Both the position numbers and the translations under genes were made by a program. Of a stretch of DNA of 64,000 bases, positions 1 to 9,890 are shown one piece after another (position 1 is the stretch's first letter; every line of letters starts with the position of its first letter). The DNA comes from Cocleimonas flava (GTDB taxonomy: Bacteria; Pseudomonadota; Gammaproteobacteria; Thiotrichales; Thiotrichaceae): NCBI RefSeq assembly GCF_004339015.1, contig NZ_SMFQ01000003.1, positions 434,001 through 498,000 of the forward strand, read 5' to 3'. The notes below the pieces were generated by a model. It saw only the letters and a list, made by a program, of their open reading frames with translations, searched no databases and was not told where the DNA came from.

Positions 1-84
1 CAGTAATGGCAAATCGGCAAATTTGACATCACTTAAATGTGTTTGGTGTAATTCTACTGTTTCTTCTTTTGTCGTATTATTCAT
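1..84 (-). CDS. rhlB: N-terminus of a probable DEAD-box RNA helicase RhlB (cut by window edge)
   Basis: Twenty-eight codons run from an ATG at 84 to the window edge without a stop. The segment THLSDVKFADLPLL resembles the opening of RhlB, which in E. coli begins with a THL..KFSDF stretch ahead of the Q-motif. RhlB is the helicase partner of the RNA degradosome. The helicase motifs lie outside the window, so the name rests on this short resemblance only. It is read in the same direction as aroE, whose stop would follow 134. Another DEAD-box helicase is possible. Confidence 0.45.
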   Translation of the reverse strand, partial: MNNTTKEETVELHQTHLSDVKFADLPLL

Positions 85-134
85 TTATTATTTCTATGTT
101 ATGAAAGCTCTAATCGACATGATCTGAACTTTCC

Positions 135-977
135 TTATGCGAGCCATGATAATTGCATAGCTTCCAGCACGGGTTTAGTGTCCGGCATCTTTGTGCGCCA
201 GATTGAAAATGACTCAGCGGCTTGCTCTACTAACATCCCCAGCCCGTTCATTACTTTAGTAGCACCTTGATCTTCGCACCAAAATTCAAATGCAGTTGGT
301 CTACCTCCGTACATCATATCATAACAATGCACGCCTGACGCTAAACAGCTTTCAGGGATCGGTGGCATGATGCCTTGAAGGCTAGCCGCTGTGCCATTGA
401 TGATTAAATCGTATTCGCCTTCGATGTCATTAAAGCCGCCACCCGCTAATTCACATACTGGAGAGTTCTGCTGTGCCAGTTCCTGCATATCAGCGACTAA
501 TTCTGTGGCGCGTTCCGGGGTGCGATTAGCGATAAATATTTGACTCGGTAATTGCATTAATAACGGTTGCAGAATACCTCTGACTGCACCACCTGCCCCT
601 AGAATTAAAATGCGTTTGCCCTGTATCTGGCTGTGATGATTTTCTACCAGATCACGAACCAAGCCGATTCCATCGGTATTAGTACCGTAAATGCTGCCAT
701 CTTCTCTAAATACCAGGGTATTTACTGCTCCCGCTTTTTTGGCATAATCACTTAATTCATCTGCCAATTCCCACGCTTCCTGTTTGAAGGGTACGGTTAC
801 ATTTAAACCCATACCTCCGCCTTTACGAAAAGCTTCAACCGTTTCTTTGAATTCATCTGTAGGAGATAACAGCGCTTCATACATGATATCTTCGTCCGCT
901 TGTTGCGCGAACATCTGATGAATCTGCGGTGATTTACTGTGGGCGATAGGGTTACCGATAACGGCGTATTTATCCAT
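135..977 (-). CDS. aroE: Shikimate dehydrogenase (NADP+)
   Basis: The 280-residue protein is the usual AroE length. It reduces 3-dehydroshikimate to shikimate in the chorismate pathway, in the cytoplasm. The N-terminal substrate domain carries SKSP at 14-17 and NVTVPFK at 59-65 with the catalytic Lys65, and a conserved Asp at 102 (NTDG). The Rossmann half carries the glycine-rich GAGGAVRG at 127-134 and the NRTPERA segment at 151-157, which in AroE reads the NADP phosphate. The ATG at 977 puts the first strand directly at the N-terminus, as in the family. It lies downstream of hemB on the same strand, separated by a repeat-bearing gap. Confidence 0.96.
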   Translation of the reverse strand: MDKYAVIGNPIAHSKSPQIHQMFAQQADEDIMYEALLSPTDEFKETVEAFRKGGGMGLNVTVPFKQEAWELADELSDYAKKAGAVNTLVFREDGSIYGTNTDGIGLVRDLVENHHSQIQGKRILILGAGGAVRGILQPLLMQLPSQIFIANRTPERATELVADMQELAQQNSPVCELAGGGFNDIEGEYDLIINGTAASLQGIMPPIPESCLASGVHCYDMMYGGRPTAFEFWCEDQGATKVMNGLGMLVEQAAESFSIWRTKMPDTKPVLEAMQLSWLA

Positions 978-1030
978 TTGTGTGAATCCTGTGCGTTTAT
1001 CTCTTATCCATCAAACATTATTGAGATAAT

Positions 1031-1076
1031 ACACCCCACCACTTTCTAAAATAATGCCTATAAGTGGGGGGGTGCC
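1031..1076. repeat. Dispersed C-rich repeat, paired arms (decayed C arm plus G arm)
   Basis: A shortened C-type arm (ACACCCCACCACTTT, 1031-1045) is followed by a full G-type arm (about 1055-1076) reading TGCCTATAAGT, seven G, then TGCC. The two arms can pair. The locus sits between hemB and aroE, both on the minus strand. It belongs to the window-wide family described in the findings. Confidence 0.8.
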
Positions 1077-1130
1077 TTTGAATTAAGTGGGTATTTATTT
1101 TGGCTTACTGTAACTACAATATGGCGCTAT

Positions 1131-2177
<1,047 letters not shown>

Positions 2178-2247
2178 TTATTAACTTTTACAGTGTTACA
2201 AAGTAAATCATCTAGGCAAAAGTTAATGAATTAAATGAGTAGCAAAT

Positions 2248-2739
2248 TTAGTGAACGGTCTGAGATATTTCGTAGTCCATAAGGTCTTCAGAATCTTCTA
2301 ATAAATCTTCATCAGTATATTCAGATTCAGAAATATATGAGGCATGGTGCATCATTAATCTCCAACCGTTTTCCTGTTCAACATAGACGTTGGTTGCCAG
2401 AACTTCTGAAAACTCGGTTTCTATATCGTCACTATCAGCAAATATTTCAGTGACCAAATGCACGGCAACGCCGTTCGAATTTGTACGATTCATGACTTCT
2501 ACTTTTATTACAGAACCTGAGATTGCATGTAATATTTGATTCCAGCTTTCAATCACGTCCTCTCTGCCAACTAGAGGTACGGATGATGGGTGAATACAGC
2601 TGACATTATCATCGGCTATTAACGCTTCCATCAAATCTTTATCACCCATTTCAAAGGCGGAGTAAAATGCAGCTTCGGCTTCATCAGCCGTGGCAAAATA
2701 GTATTCTGAGTTATCTTTTTTCATAGCCGAATGATACAT
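2248..2739 (-). CDS. NTF2-like (SnoaL/DUF4440-type) protein
   Basis: About 163 residues with the cone-shaped NTF2-like pattern: an N-terminal helix (ATADEAEAAFYSAFEMGD), the ADDNVSCIHP strand, GREDVIESWNQIL, and a final MMHHAS strand. Proteins of this type are cytoplasmic and often of unknown function; some are enzymes. The C-terminus (about 138-163) is strongly acidic. I chose the ATG at 2739 because AAGGA lies six bases upstream. A TTG one codon earlier is less likely. It may be transcribed with hemB, 109 bases downstream. No substrate can be inferred. Confidence 0.75.
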   Translation of the reverse strand: MYHSAMKKDNSEYYFATADEAEAAFYSAFEMGDKDLMEALIADDNVSCIHPSSVPLVGREDVIESWNQILHAISGSVIKVEVMNRTNSNGVAVHLVTEIFADSDDIETEFSEVLATNVYVEQENGWRLMMHHASYISESEYTDEDLLEDSEDLMDYEISQTVH

Positions 2740-2766
2740 CAAAGTTCCTTAAAGCATAAGGAAACT

Positions 2767-4344
2767 CTACTGTACCAACGCTAAATTTATGACGAATTTA
2801 GCACCCGGGTAATCATCTCCGGCAGTATCTTCATTCTTAATTGTGCCATTCGAGGCTTTCAGAATAGATTCGATAATACCTAAACCCAAACCAGTGCCTC
2901 CGGTTTCTCGCTTGGTGGTAAAGAAGGGGGTGAAAATGCGCTTACGGTTAGCCTCTGAGATACCTTTGCCATCATCAATAAATGCGATGGATAGTCGATC
3001 TTTTTCTTCAGTGATTTGTATCGCTATTTTACTCGAGCCATGCTGCAAACTATTATCGACCAGATTACTGATCACACTTTGCAGGGCAGATTTGCCGATA
3101 GCCACTTGTCTATCCATCTCCATTTTACTGTAGATAAATTCAATTTTTTCATCAGCATAGCGCGATTCAATGGCTTTCATAGATTCCAGCAAGTTGCTCG
3201 AGTCCGCACTGCCTTGTAGCGAATCTGCCCTTGCCTGTTCTAACAAACGATTAACCAGACGCTTCAGACGTTCCGTATCATCCTGTAGGTTATTGATAAA
3301 ACGCTGATGCTGTTCCTTTGGCATGTCATCGCCGTGTTCTTGCAACAACTCCAAAGAACCCTGCATCGACGTGAGCGGTGTTTTGAACTCATGCGACACA
3401 TGTGAAGCAAATTGCTGAATATATTGCGAACGTTCGTGTAATGTTTGTGACATTTTGGCGAAACTATTCGACAACTTTGAAAGCTCATAGGTACCGGGTT
3501 GTTTTAATACTTCAACCGTTTCACTTTCTCCACTGGTTACTTTTTGTGTTTGTTCGATTAATTCTCGAATAGGACGCGATAACCGCGATGAAATAAAGAG
3601 AACGATCAAGCCCGTTAAACCGAGCAACACCAAGGACAACAAGATGACTTTTTCTTTAATGCTGTACAAGTGTTTGAGGATATTCTGCGGCGTTCGAGAA
3701 AGATAGACCACCCCATACACTTGCCCCTGATCAATAATCGGAAAAGCCGTAAATACGCGAATACCTGTGCCACGACTTAAAGAAGCAATCGACGGTGGTG
3801 GCTCATCAGAAATACGCTCACGCAGTACCGCAGCATATTCACCTTTTAATGCTTGTTGGACTTCAGGAATATCCGCCAGCGACATACCTATTTCACTGCG
3901 TCCAGCTACCACCAACCCCTGATTATCCAGAATTCGCATTCCAGCCAAAGTGACTTTTTGTGTACTGAGTAGAATATTTTGCATACGCTCACCCGCAATT
4001 TGTGCAGGACTAAGATCAGTGTCTTCAAAACTACTTAACACTAATCTGGCTTGAGGACGGCGCGGTAATATTTTTTGTTTAGATAGATCGAGTTGTGGCT
4101 CTACAGGTGTGTAGACACCATTGTCCTGAGGATTATTATGCCCAATAAACTCACGATACAGCGAAGAGAAAACAGCAGATTGAGTGATTAATTCTACCTC
4201 GGTTTTTTGCACTAATACATTTTCGTAAAACCGAAAGAAGTACAAACTCCCTAATGGCAACAGTAATACCGAGAGCATCACCATCAGCAAGATGGTGCGT
4301 AGTCGGAAGAGTTTTCTCACCCGTTGTTTAGCGTCTATTCGCAT
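2767..4344 (-). CDS. Membrane sensor histidine kinase (HAMP, HisKA, HATPase)
   Basis: The 525-residue kinase has two membrane segments (about 17-37 and 232-252) framing a periplasmic sensor of about 190 residues that contains a Cache-like stretch (LDNQGLVVAGRSEIG). HAMP follows at about 253-305. The phospho-acceptor is His318 in SHVSHEFKTPLT. The ATPase half shows the N-box (NLVDNSLQHG), the G1 box (DDGKGI) and the G2 box (GTGLGLGI). The response regulator gene lies 24 bases upstream on the same strand, so the two form one system. The architecture resembles CreC-like kinases. The signal is unknown. Confidence 0.9.
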   Translation of the reverse strand: MRIDAKQRVRKLFRLRTILLMVMLSVLLLPLGSLYFFRFYENVLVQKTEVELITQSAVFSSLYREFIGHNNPQDNGVYTPVEPQLDLSKQKILPRRPQARLVLSSFEDTDLSPAQIAGERMQNILLSTQKVTLAGMRILDNQGLVVAGRSEIGMSLADIPEVQQALKGEYAAVLRERISDEPPPSIASLSRGTGIRVFTAFPIIDQGQVYGVVYLSRTPQNILKHLYSIKEKVILLSLVLLGLTGLIVLFISSRLSRPIRELIEQTQKVTSGESETVEVLKQPGTYELSKLSNSFAKMSQTLHERSQYIQQFASHVSHEFKTPLTSMQGSLELLQEHGDDMPKEQHQRFINNLQDDTERLKRLVNRLLEQARADSLQGSADSSNLLESMKAIESRYADEKIEFIYSKMEMDRQVAIGKSALQSVISNLVDNSLQHGSSKIAIQITEEKDRLSIAFIDDGKGISEANRKRIFTPFFTTKRETGGTGLGLGIIESILKASNGTIKNEDTAGDDYPGAKFVINLALVQ

Positions 4345-4368
4345 TAATTGACTATTCTTAGAGCGACT

Positions 4369-5067
4369 TTATTCACAAGCACTCAAACGATAACCCACAC
4401 CGTGTTGAGTCTCGATAATTTTATGACAACCCACCTCAGAGAATTTAGAGCGGATATGGCGGATATGACTATCAATCGTGCGATCACTGACAAACACATT
4501 GTATTGATACGAACCCTGCATTATGGCATCGCGACTGAAAACGCGTTTTGGCTGTTTTAGCATTTGTGCCAGCATCGCAAATTCTGTTGCGGTCAATGAA
4601 ACCGCGGTTTTATCCCACCATAGAGCGTGTTGTTCCGTGTCTAATACCAGCTTACCGTGAGTCAGCGTTTTATCATCGGTTTGAACTTGAGGCTGGATAG
4701 CCTGCGTTCGTTTAAGTATCACATTAATTCTGGCAACCAATTCACGTGGGCTAAAAGGTTTGGTGACGTAATCATCACCGCCAATTTCCAGACCAAGAAT
4801 ACGATCTATCTCTTCATCCCGTGAGGATAAAAACAAGATAGGGACTTCAGAGGTTTTACGAATCTCCCGGCAACATTCAAGGCCATCCATTTCTGGCATA
4901 TTGATATCCAGCACGATCAAATCAGCCGGAGAATCGGTATAACTTTGTAGTGCCTGTCTGCCATCGTTTGCCGTAGTCACAAACATTTCAGCCTTTTCCA
5001 GCGCAAATGTAATTACTTCGCGAATATGTGGATCATCATCTACAACCAATATTTTTTTCTGAGTCAT
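4369..5067 (-). CDS. OmpR/PhoB-family response regulator
   Basis: The 232-residue protein has a receiver domain with the acidic pocket Asp10-12, phospho-acceptor Asp54 (IVLDINMPEMDG) and Lys103 (VTKPFSP). A C-terminal winged helix at about 135-230 holds LTATEFAMLAQML, the recognition region DRTIDSHIRHIRSKF and GVGYRLS. It is the partner of the histidine kinase that starts 24 bases downstream. The LytM peptidase gene lies upstream on the same strand, 74 bases away, which may hint at a cell-envelope role. That link is inference from position only. Confidence 0.93.
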   Translation of the reverse strand: MTQKKILVVDDDPHIREVITFALEKAEMFVTTANDGRQALQSYTDSPADLIVLDINMPEMDGLECCREIRKTSEVPILFLSSRDEEIDRILGLEIGGDDYVTKPFSPRELVARINVILKRTQAIQPQVQTDDKTLTHGKLVLDTEQHALWWDKTAVSLTATEFAMLAQMLKQPKRVFSRDAIMQGSYQYNVFVSDRTIDSHIRHIRSKFSEVGCHKIIETQHGVGYRLSACE

Positions 5068-5141
5068 TGTTTATATATTCAATTAAGTAAAGTTTTTCTG
5101 GCTTAAAATTATTGCTTAAAATTCGTATTTAGTATCAGCGC

Positions 5142-5663
5142 CTACAAACGCAAATATTCATCAGGGTTAACGAAAAACGTGCGCTTCCAGGCTTGCCTCT
5201 GTTTTGCATCATACTTCCAGACCTGAGGATACATGCTTTTAATCGAATAGTGTAAATGAGGCGATTTACCGGCAGCATTTCCTGACGTACCCACCGAACC
5301 GATTTGCTGACCCGCATCGACAAAACCAAATCGTCTTTTGGAGCTGTCTTTTAAATGTGCGTAATAATGAAAACGCCATTTTGGACCCAGCATAAACACC
5401 ACATTGCCACCCATGGAAATTTTACCGTTGTATAGGATAAAACCACCTGTAGATGCTTTGACTGGTGTTCCTTCTTTAGCGAAGATATCAATGCCTTTAT
5501 GTGTTCTGGATTTACCCCATGGGTAATACCAAAAAGATTCGGAATTCCAATCCTTTGGCGACGCATTCTCGACGGGTATCTTGCGTTGCTCTGGCAACAC
5601 AAAGCCAAAGCTGAATATAACAAGTAGCATGATAAAGATTTTATTGATCAGTGAAAAGTTCAT
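5142..5663 (-). CDS. M23-family (LytM) peptidase, secreted or membrane-anchored
   Basis: About 173 residues from the ATG at 5663. An upstream GTG would add 22 residues that do not look like a signal. A hydrophobic segment at about 8-24 is a signal peptide or anchor. The peptidase domain carries the zinc ligands His55 and Asp59 (HKGID), His103 (YYAHL) and the PHLHYS motif with His136 and His138, so all metallopeptidase residues are present. M23 enzymes cut peptide cross-links in peptidoglycan or sit in elongation complexes. No LysM or coiled-coil domain is present. It precedes the two-component genes. Confidence 0.85.
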   Translation of the reverse strand: MNFSLINKIFIMLLVIFSFGFVLPEQRKIPVENASPKDWNSESFWYYPWGKSRTHKGIDIFAKEGTPVKASTGGFILYNGKISMGGNVVFMLGPKWRFHYYAHLKDSSKRRFGFVDAGQQIGSVGTSGNAAGKSPHLHYSIKSMYPQVWKYDAKQRQAWKRTFFVNPDEYLRL

Positions 5664-5914
5664 GCTGTTAGTAAAACACCATGAATTGCATATATAGCGA
5701 ATGAAATGTGCAGATATGGTGCAAATCACAGCTCGATCTATTCACCGCGAAGAGAGCTTAGGATATGATAACCTAAAGATTTACTAAATTTCATCTAGGT
5801 TATATAGGCATTATTTAAGCAATTTCAACAACACCAAATTCAGATTTAACATTGCACATCGACAATTCCTTACGGAATTTACGATGGACTTTTCTGGCTC
5901 TTGGTGAGCCTAGA

Positions 5915-5946
5915 AAAGCCACCCCCCTACTTATGAGCACTTTTTT
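5915..5946 (+). repeat. Dispersed C-rich repeat, solo C arm forming a gene leader
   Basis: The arm reads AAGCCACCCCCCTACTT then ATGAGCACTTTTTT and ends at the base before the ATG of the following dehydrogenase gene. The gap is divergent, so no gene ends here and termination is not an obvious role. Confidence 0.88.
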
Positions 5947-6876
5947 ATGAGTACAAATACATCATCAAACACAAATAATCTATCTGATTATAAAATAGGT
6001 TTTATCGGTTTAGGTCTTATGGGTAAACCCATGTGTTTAAATCTACAAAAGGCTGGTGCAGAACTTATCGTTCACAATCGAAGCCAGCAAGTGGTTCATG
6101 AGCTTAGCCAGCAATCTAACATTACCGCAGCTAAATCTTCTGCTGACGTAGCTTCACAAACTAACATCATCATATTAATGCTTTCAGATACTAATGCTCT
6201 TGAGACAGTAATTTTTGGTGACAATGGTTTATTTGATTCTCTGCAAAAAGGTTCTTTAGTCATTGATATGGGCACATCTGCCGTTACTAAAACACGCGCA
6301 TTTGCAGAAAAACTTAAAACGATTGGCATTGACTACATTGATGCACCCGTATCAGGTGGGGAGCTCGGCGCGATAAACGCCAGCTTAGTCATAATGGCAG
6401 GAGGTTCTGATGTATCTATCGAAAAGGCTAAACCGATCTTTGATGTATTAGGTAGTTCACTGGTACACATCGGTGATGTTGGAACAGGTCAGATAACTAA
6501 AGCCGCCAATCAGGTTATCGTAGGCTTAAATATAGGCGCTGTTGCAGAAGCGCTAACCTTAGCCAAACAAGCTGGCGCGGATGTAGCAAAAGTACGTGAA
6601 GCTTTGATGGGTGGTTTTGCTGCATCACGAGTATTAGAACTACACGGTCAGCGTATGATTGATGAAACATTCAAACCTGGTGGAAAAATCACCACACAGC
6701 ACAAAGATCTGACACAAGCCTTAGAATTAGCGGCTGAATACGATCAATCATTACCCGCTACAAAATTAAACCGATCGTTGTATCAAAATCTTATTAATGA
6801 TGGCAAAGGCGAGCTAGATCATAGCGCCTTATTTTTAGCTTACAAACAATCGAGGTTGCTTCAAAATGATGACTAA
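5947..6876 (+). CDS. 3-hydroxyisobutyrate dehydrogenase-family oxidoreductase (GarR-like)
   Basis: The 309-residue protein has the family layout: Rossmann motif GLGLMG at 21-26, the substrate loop DAPVSGG at 132-138 and catalytic Lys185 in GQITKAANQ. Family members include 3-hydroxyisobutyrate dehydrogenase and tartronate semialdehyde reductase; sequence alone does not separate them. A second 2-hydroxyacid dehydrogenase overlaps it by 11 bases and a TRAP importer for organic acids follows, which fits glyoxylate, tartronate or glycerate chemistry. The start is unusual: the dispersed repeat abuts the ATG and no Shine-Dalgarno sequence is visible. About 14 Ser/Thr/Asn-rich residues precede the Rossmann core. 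Confidence 0.85.
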   Translation: MSTNTSSNTNNLSDYKIGFIGLGLMGKPMCLNLQKAGAELIVHNRSQQVVHELSQQSNITAAKSSADVASQTNIIILMLSDTNALETVIFGDNGLFDSLQKGSLVIDMGTSAVTKTRAFAEKLKTIGIDYIDAPVSGGELGAINASLVIMAGGSDVSIEKAKPIFDVLGSSLVHIGDVGTGQITKAANQVIVGLNIGAVAEALTLAKQAGADVAKVREALMGGFAASRVLELHGQRMIDETFKPGGKITTQHKDLTQALELAAEYDQSLPATKLNRSLYQNLINDGKGELDHSALFLAYKQSRLLQNDD

Positions 6877-7834
6877 TAAACCGATCGTTCTAGTAACGAG
6901 AGAACTCCCAAAAGCTGTTGAAGAGCGTTTAACAAGAGATTTTGATGCTCGTTTAAATGCAGATGATAAAATATATTCAAGTGAGGAACTCATTGAGTTA
7001 GCTGCAGGGGTGACAGCAATCATTCCATGCCATACCGAAAAGCTTAGCGCTGAAGTTATCCAGCAACTGCCAGATAGTGTTAAGGCCATCTGTAGCTTTT
7101 CTGTCGGTTATGATCATATTGACCTTCAAGCTGCAAAAGCCAGAAATATTATCGTTACAAATACCCCCGATGTATTAAATGATGCAACTGCAGAAATATC
7201 AATGTTGCTTTTACTGGGCGCTGCTCGAAGAGCTTATGAAGGCGAAAATCAGATACGTACAGATAGCTGGGCAGACTGGGGAGCTACTTTTCAATTAGGC
7301 AAACAGGTTACAGGTAAGAAACTAGGTATTCTAGGTATGGGACGGGTTGGACAAATCATGGCGAGGCGCGCTCGAGGTTTTGACATGGAGATTCATTACT
7401 TCAACCGTAAACGTTTAGCACCAGAACTAGAATTAGGCGCAATTTATCATGATAGTGTGGAAGCGCTTCTGCCACATTGTGAATTTTTATCCATCCATTG
7501 CCCTGCGACACCCGAAACTCATCATTTGATTAATGCCGAACGCATAGCACTTCTTCCAGATAATTCAGTTGTTATTAATACCGCTCGTGGTGCAGTGGTT
7601 GATGATGATGCATTAATATCAGCACTTAGATCAGGAAAATTATTTTCAGCCGGACTGGATGTTTTTAATAACGAACCAAATATTGATCCTCGTTATAAAG
7701 AATTGGATAACACTTTCTTATTACCTCACATTGGAAGTGCCACAGAAGAAACCAGAGATCAGATGGGGTTTCGTGCCCTGGATAACCTCGACGCAATAAT
7801 CGCAGGCGAAGAGCCAAAAGATAGGCTTATATAG
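6866..7834 (+). CDS. D-isomer-specific 2-hydroxyacid dehydrogenase (glyoxylate/hydroxypyruvate reductase-like)
   Basis: The 322-residue NAD(P)-dependent enzyme has the catalytic triad of the family: Arg241 (NTARGAVV), Glu270 (NNEPN) and His288 (LLPHIGSAT). The nucleotide fold has GMGRVG at 157-162, followed by the FNRKR segment at 179-183. Basic residues there suit NADPH. Hydroxypyruvate/glyoxylate reductases look like this, though 2-ketogluconate reductase is close. The ATG at 6866 overlaps the preceding gene's end by 11 bases, so the two are translationally coupled. Together they could move carbon between glyoxylate or hydroxypyruvate and glycerate. Confidence 0.88.
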   Translation: MMTNKPIVLVTRELPKAVEERLTRDFDARLNADDKIYSSEELIELAAGVTAIIPCHTEKLSAEVIQQLPDSVKAICSFSVGYDHIDLQAAKARNIIVTNTPDVLNDATAEISMLLLLGAARRAYEGENQIRTDSWADWGATFQLGKQVTGKKLGILGMGRVGQIMARRARGFDMEIHYFNRKRLAPELELGAIYHDSVEALLPHCEFLSIHCPATPETHHLINAERIALLPDNSVVINTARGAVVDDDALISALRSGKLFSAGLDVFNNEPNIDPRYKELDNTFLLPHIGSATEETRDQMGFRALDNLDAIIAGEEPKDRLI

Positions 7835-7982
7835 CCATTAAAAAATATTCAAGTGTTTATTAATGCTTTGCATTAATAATTCTGATTTTTTAAAAAAACT
7901 AAACTATATTCCTTTATGCGCATGTATATATAACAACAATGATAGCGTTTACATTAACTATTTATGTACCAAGGAGATTAGT

Positions 7983-9119
7983 ATGGTTTCGAAAGTTACA
8001 AAGACTACAGAAGAAACGACAAATACCCGTCGTAAATTTTTAAAAGGTAGCATAGCCGCTGCAGGAACTGCAGCTGTTGGCTTCCCAATGATATCTAATG
8101 CAGCATCTCACTCTAAACCTGTAGTTCTTAAACTACAAGGTGCCTGGGGTGGAGGTATTTTTAAAGAATATGCCGTAGATTACGTACGACGTGTTAATGA
8201 AATGTCAGGCGGCTCGCTCAAGATTGATTATCTTGACGTTGGTGCCGTTGTAAAAACGGCCGAAATGCAAACTGCAGTTTCTAAAGGCGTTATTGATGGC
8301 GCTCATCTTGTTACTGCGTACTGGTACAGTAAAAATGCAGCTGCATCTTTATTTGGTACTGGCCCATGTTGGGGTTGGACTGCTAACCAGCTTTTAGGCT
8401 GGATTGCTTATGGTGGCGGCCAGCAACTGTATGATGAATTAATGAATGATATTCTTCAATTGGATATCGTTGGTTTCTTCTCAGGTCCGATGCCTGCACA
8501 ACCACTTGGCTGGTTCAAAAAAGAAATTAGCTCAGTTGCTGACATGAAAGGCCTCAAATACCGTACTGTTGGACTTGCTGCAAATGTTATGCAAGAAATG
8601 GGTATGTCTGTTGTACAACTTCCCGGTGGTGAAATTCAGCCAGCAATGGAACGCGGATTGATAGATGCTGCTGAATTTAATAACCCGACTTCCGATAAAG
8701 ATTTTGGTATGCAAGACGTTGCCAAAAACTACTACCTAGCAAGCTTCCATCAATCTCAAGAGTCTTTCGAGATCATCTTTAACAAGAAGAAGTACGAATC
8801 TCTTTCTGCAGAACATAAAGCTATTCTCAAGTATGCTGCTGAAGCGGCTTCTGCTGATATGTCCTGGAAAGCACAGGATCGTTATTCAAATGACCTTGTA
8901 GCGCTAGAAAAAGAGCATGGTGTAAAAGTTCACCGAACACCAAATGATATCATGCTAGCTCAGCTAGATGCGTGGGATAAGGTTTTACCTAAATTTATGA
9001 AAGATCCATATTTTGCAAAAGTCGTAGAGTCTCAAAAAGCATGGATGAAGCGTGTTGGCGCGTTTGAGCTAACTAATGCTCCTGACTACGAAGGCGCTTA
9101 CAACCACTATTTCAAGTAA
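7983..9119 (+). CDS. TRAP transporter solute-binding protein, DctP family (TakP-like), Tat signal
   Basis: I set the start at the ATG at 7983, three bases after a strong AAGGAGATTA site; a longer reading from 7863 would be unsupported. The 378 residues open with a twin-arginine signal (TRRKFLKG, Arg16-Arg17, then an Ala-rich stretch to about 41), so the protein is probably exported folded through Tat. The mature part matches the TakP branch of TRAP receptors (GWTANQLLGW, KGLKYRTVG, AAEFNNPTSD), whose known members bind 2-oxo acids such as pyruvate. The two membrane subunits follow after a hairpin at 9169-9195. Ligand identity is inference. Confidence 0.9.
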   Translation: MVSKVTKTTEETTNTRRKFLKGSIAAAGTAAVGFPMISNAASHSKPVVLKLQGAWGGGIFKEYAVDYVRRVNEMSGGSLKIDYLDVGAVVKTAEMQTAVSKGVIDGAHLVTAYWYSKNAAASLFGTGPCWGWTANQLLGWIAYGGGQQLYDELMNDILQLDIVGFFSGPMPAQPLGWFKKEISSVADMKGLKYRTVGLAANVMQEMGMSVVQLPGGEIQPAMERGLIDAAEFNNPTSDKDFGMQDVAKNYYLASFHQSQESFEIIFNKKKYESLSAEHKAILKYAAEAASADMSWKAQDRYSNDLVALEKEHGVKVHRTPNDIMLAQLDAWDKVLPKFMKDPYFAKVVESQKAWMKRVGAFELTNAPDYEGAYNHYFK

Positions 9120-9168
9120 GCTTTATTCGGTACATTTTGGGTTTCATCCAATTTGTATATGTAAAATC

Positions 9169-9195
9169 ACAGACGGCACAGTTAGTGCCGTCTGT
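9169..9195 (+). terminator. Hairpin between receptor and membrane genes of the TRAP operon
   Basis: A perfect 11-bp stem (ACAGACGGCAC, 9169-9179, with its complement at 9185-9195) has a 5-base loop and is followed by TTATAA. The T-run is short. It lies 50 bases after the receptor stop and 77 before the DctQ ATG, a position where partial termination or 3'-end protection would favour receptor over membrane subunits. Confidence 0.6.
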
Positions 9196-9272
9196 TTATA
9201 ACTCCCCTATTGGCTGGTTTATCTAAGCCTCGTCAGGGCAAGTACACATTCAACTTTTATTTGAAGATCACT

Positions 9273-9890
9273 ATGAATTCTATTCTTTTCTTTATTGATA
9301 ATATAAGTGCATGGTTTGGTAAAATGTTTGGCTGGTGCATTATGGTACTGACTTTTGCCACAGTTTATGAAGTCTTTATGCGCTATGTTTTAAATGCTCC
9401 AACCACCTGGGCATTTGATATGAGTGTACAAATGTATGGCGCTCTTTTTATGATGGCAGGTGCCTACACTTTGTCACGTAATGGTCATGTACGTGGCGAT
9501 GTAATTCATCGATTACTCCCAATAAAAGTACAGGCCGGGATAGATTTATTTCTCTATATCATCTTCCTATTACCCGGCGTGTTCGCACTCATATGGTACG
9601 GATGGGACTTCGCTGCCGATTCCTGGCGCTATAAAGAAGTGAGTTGGAGTAGTCCATCGCGCACCCAGATATATTTCTTCAAAACCTTGATTCCAGTTGC
9701 TGGATTTCTAGTATTACTCCAGGGAATCGCTGAAATTTTACGCTGTATATCCTGCATACGCACCGGTGAATGGCCACCACGTCTGCATGATGTTGAAGAG
9801 ACAGAAACAATGCTTGCACATAAAGAAGAGGATTTTTCTGAAATAGAAGATGAAATGAGAAGTGAAATGAATAGTGGAGGTTCAAAATGA
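9273..9890 (+). CDS. TRAP transporter small membrane subunit, DctQ family
   Basis: About 205 residues from the ATG at 9273; an upstream TTG at 9210 adds 21 unlikely residues. Four membrane segments are visible (about 17-37, 50-70, 90-115 and 130-155), the usual DctQ plan, with an acidic cytoplasmic tail (EEDFSEIEDEMRSEM). DctQ pairs with the large subunit to form the membrane part of the sodium-driven transporter. Its stop overlaps the ATG of the large subunit gene (ATGA, 9887-9890), so the two are translationally coupled. Confidence 0.88.
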   Translation: MNSILFFIDNISAWFGKMFGWCIMVLTFATVYEVFMRYVLNAPTTWAFDMSVQMYGALFMMAGAYTLSRNGHVRGDVIHRLLPIKVQAGIDLFLYIIFLLPGVFALIWYGWDFAADSWRYKEVSWSSPSRTQIYFFKTLIPVAGFLVLLQGIAEILRCISCIRTGEWPPRLHDVEETETMLAHKEEDFSEIEDEMRSEMNSGGSK

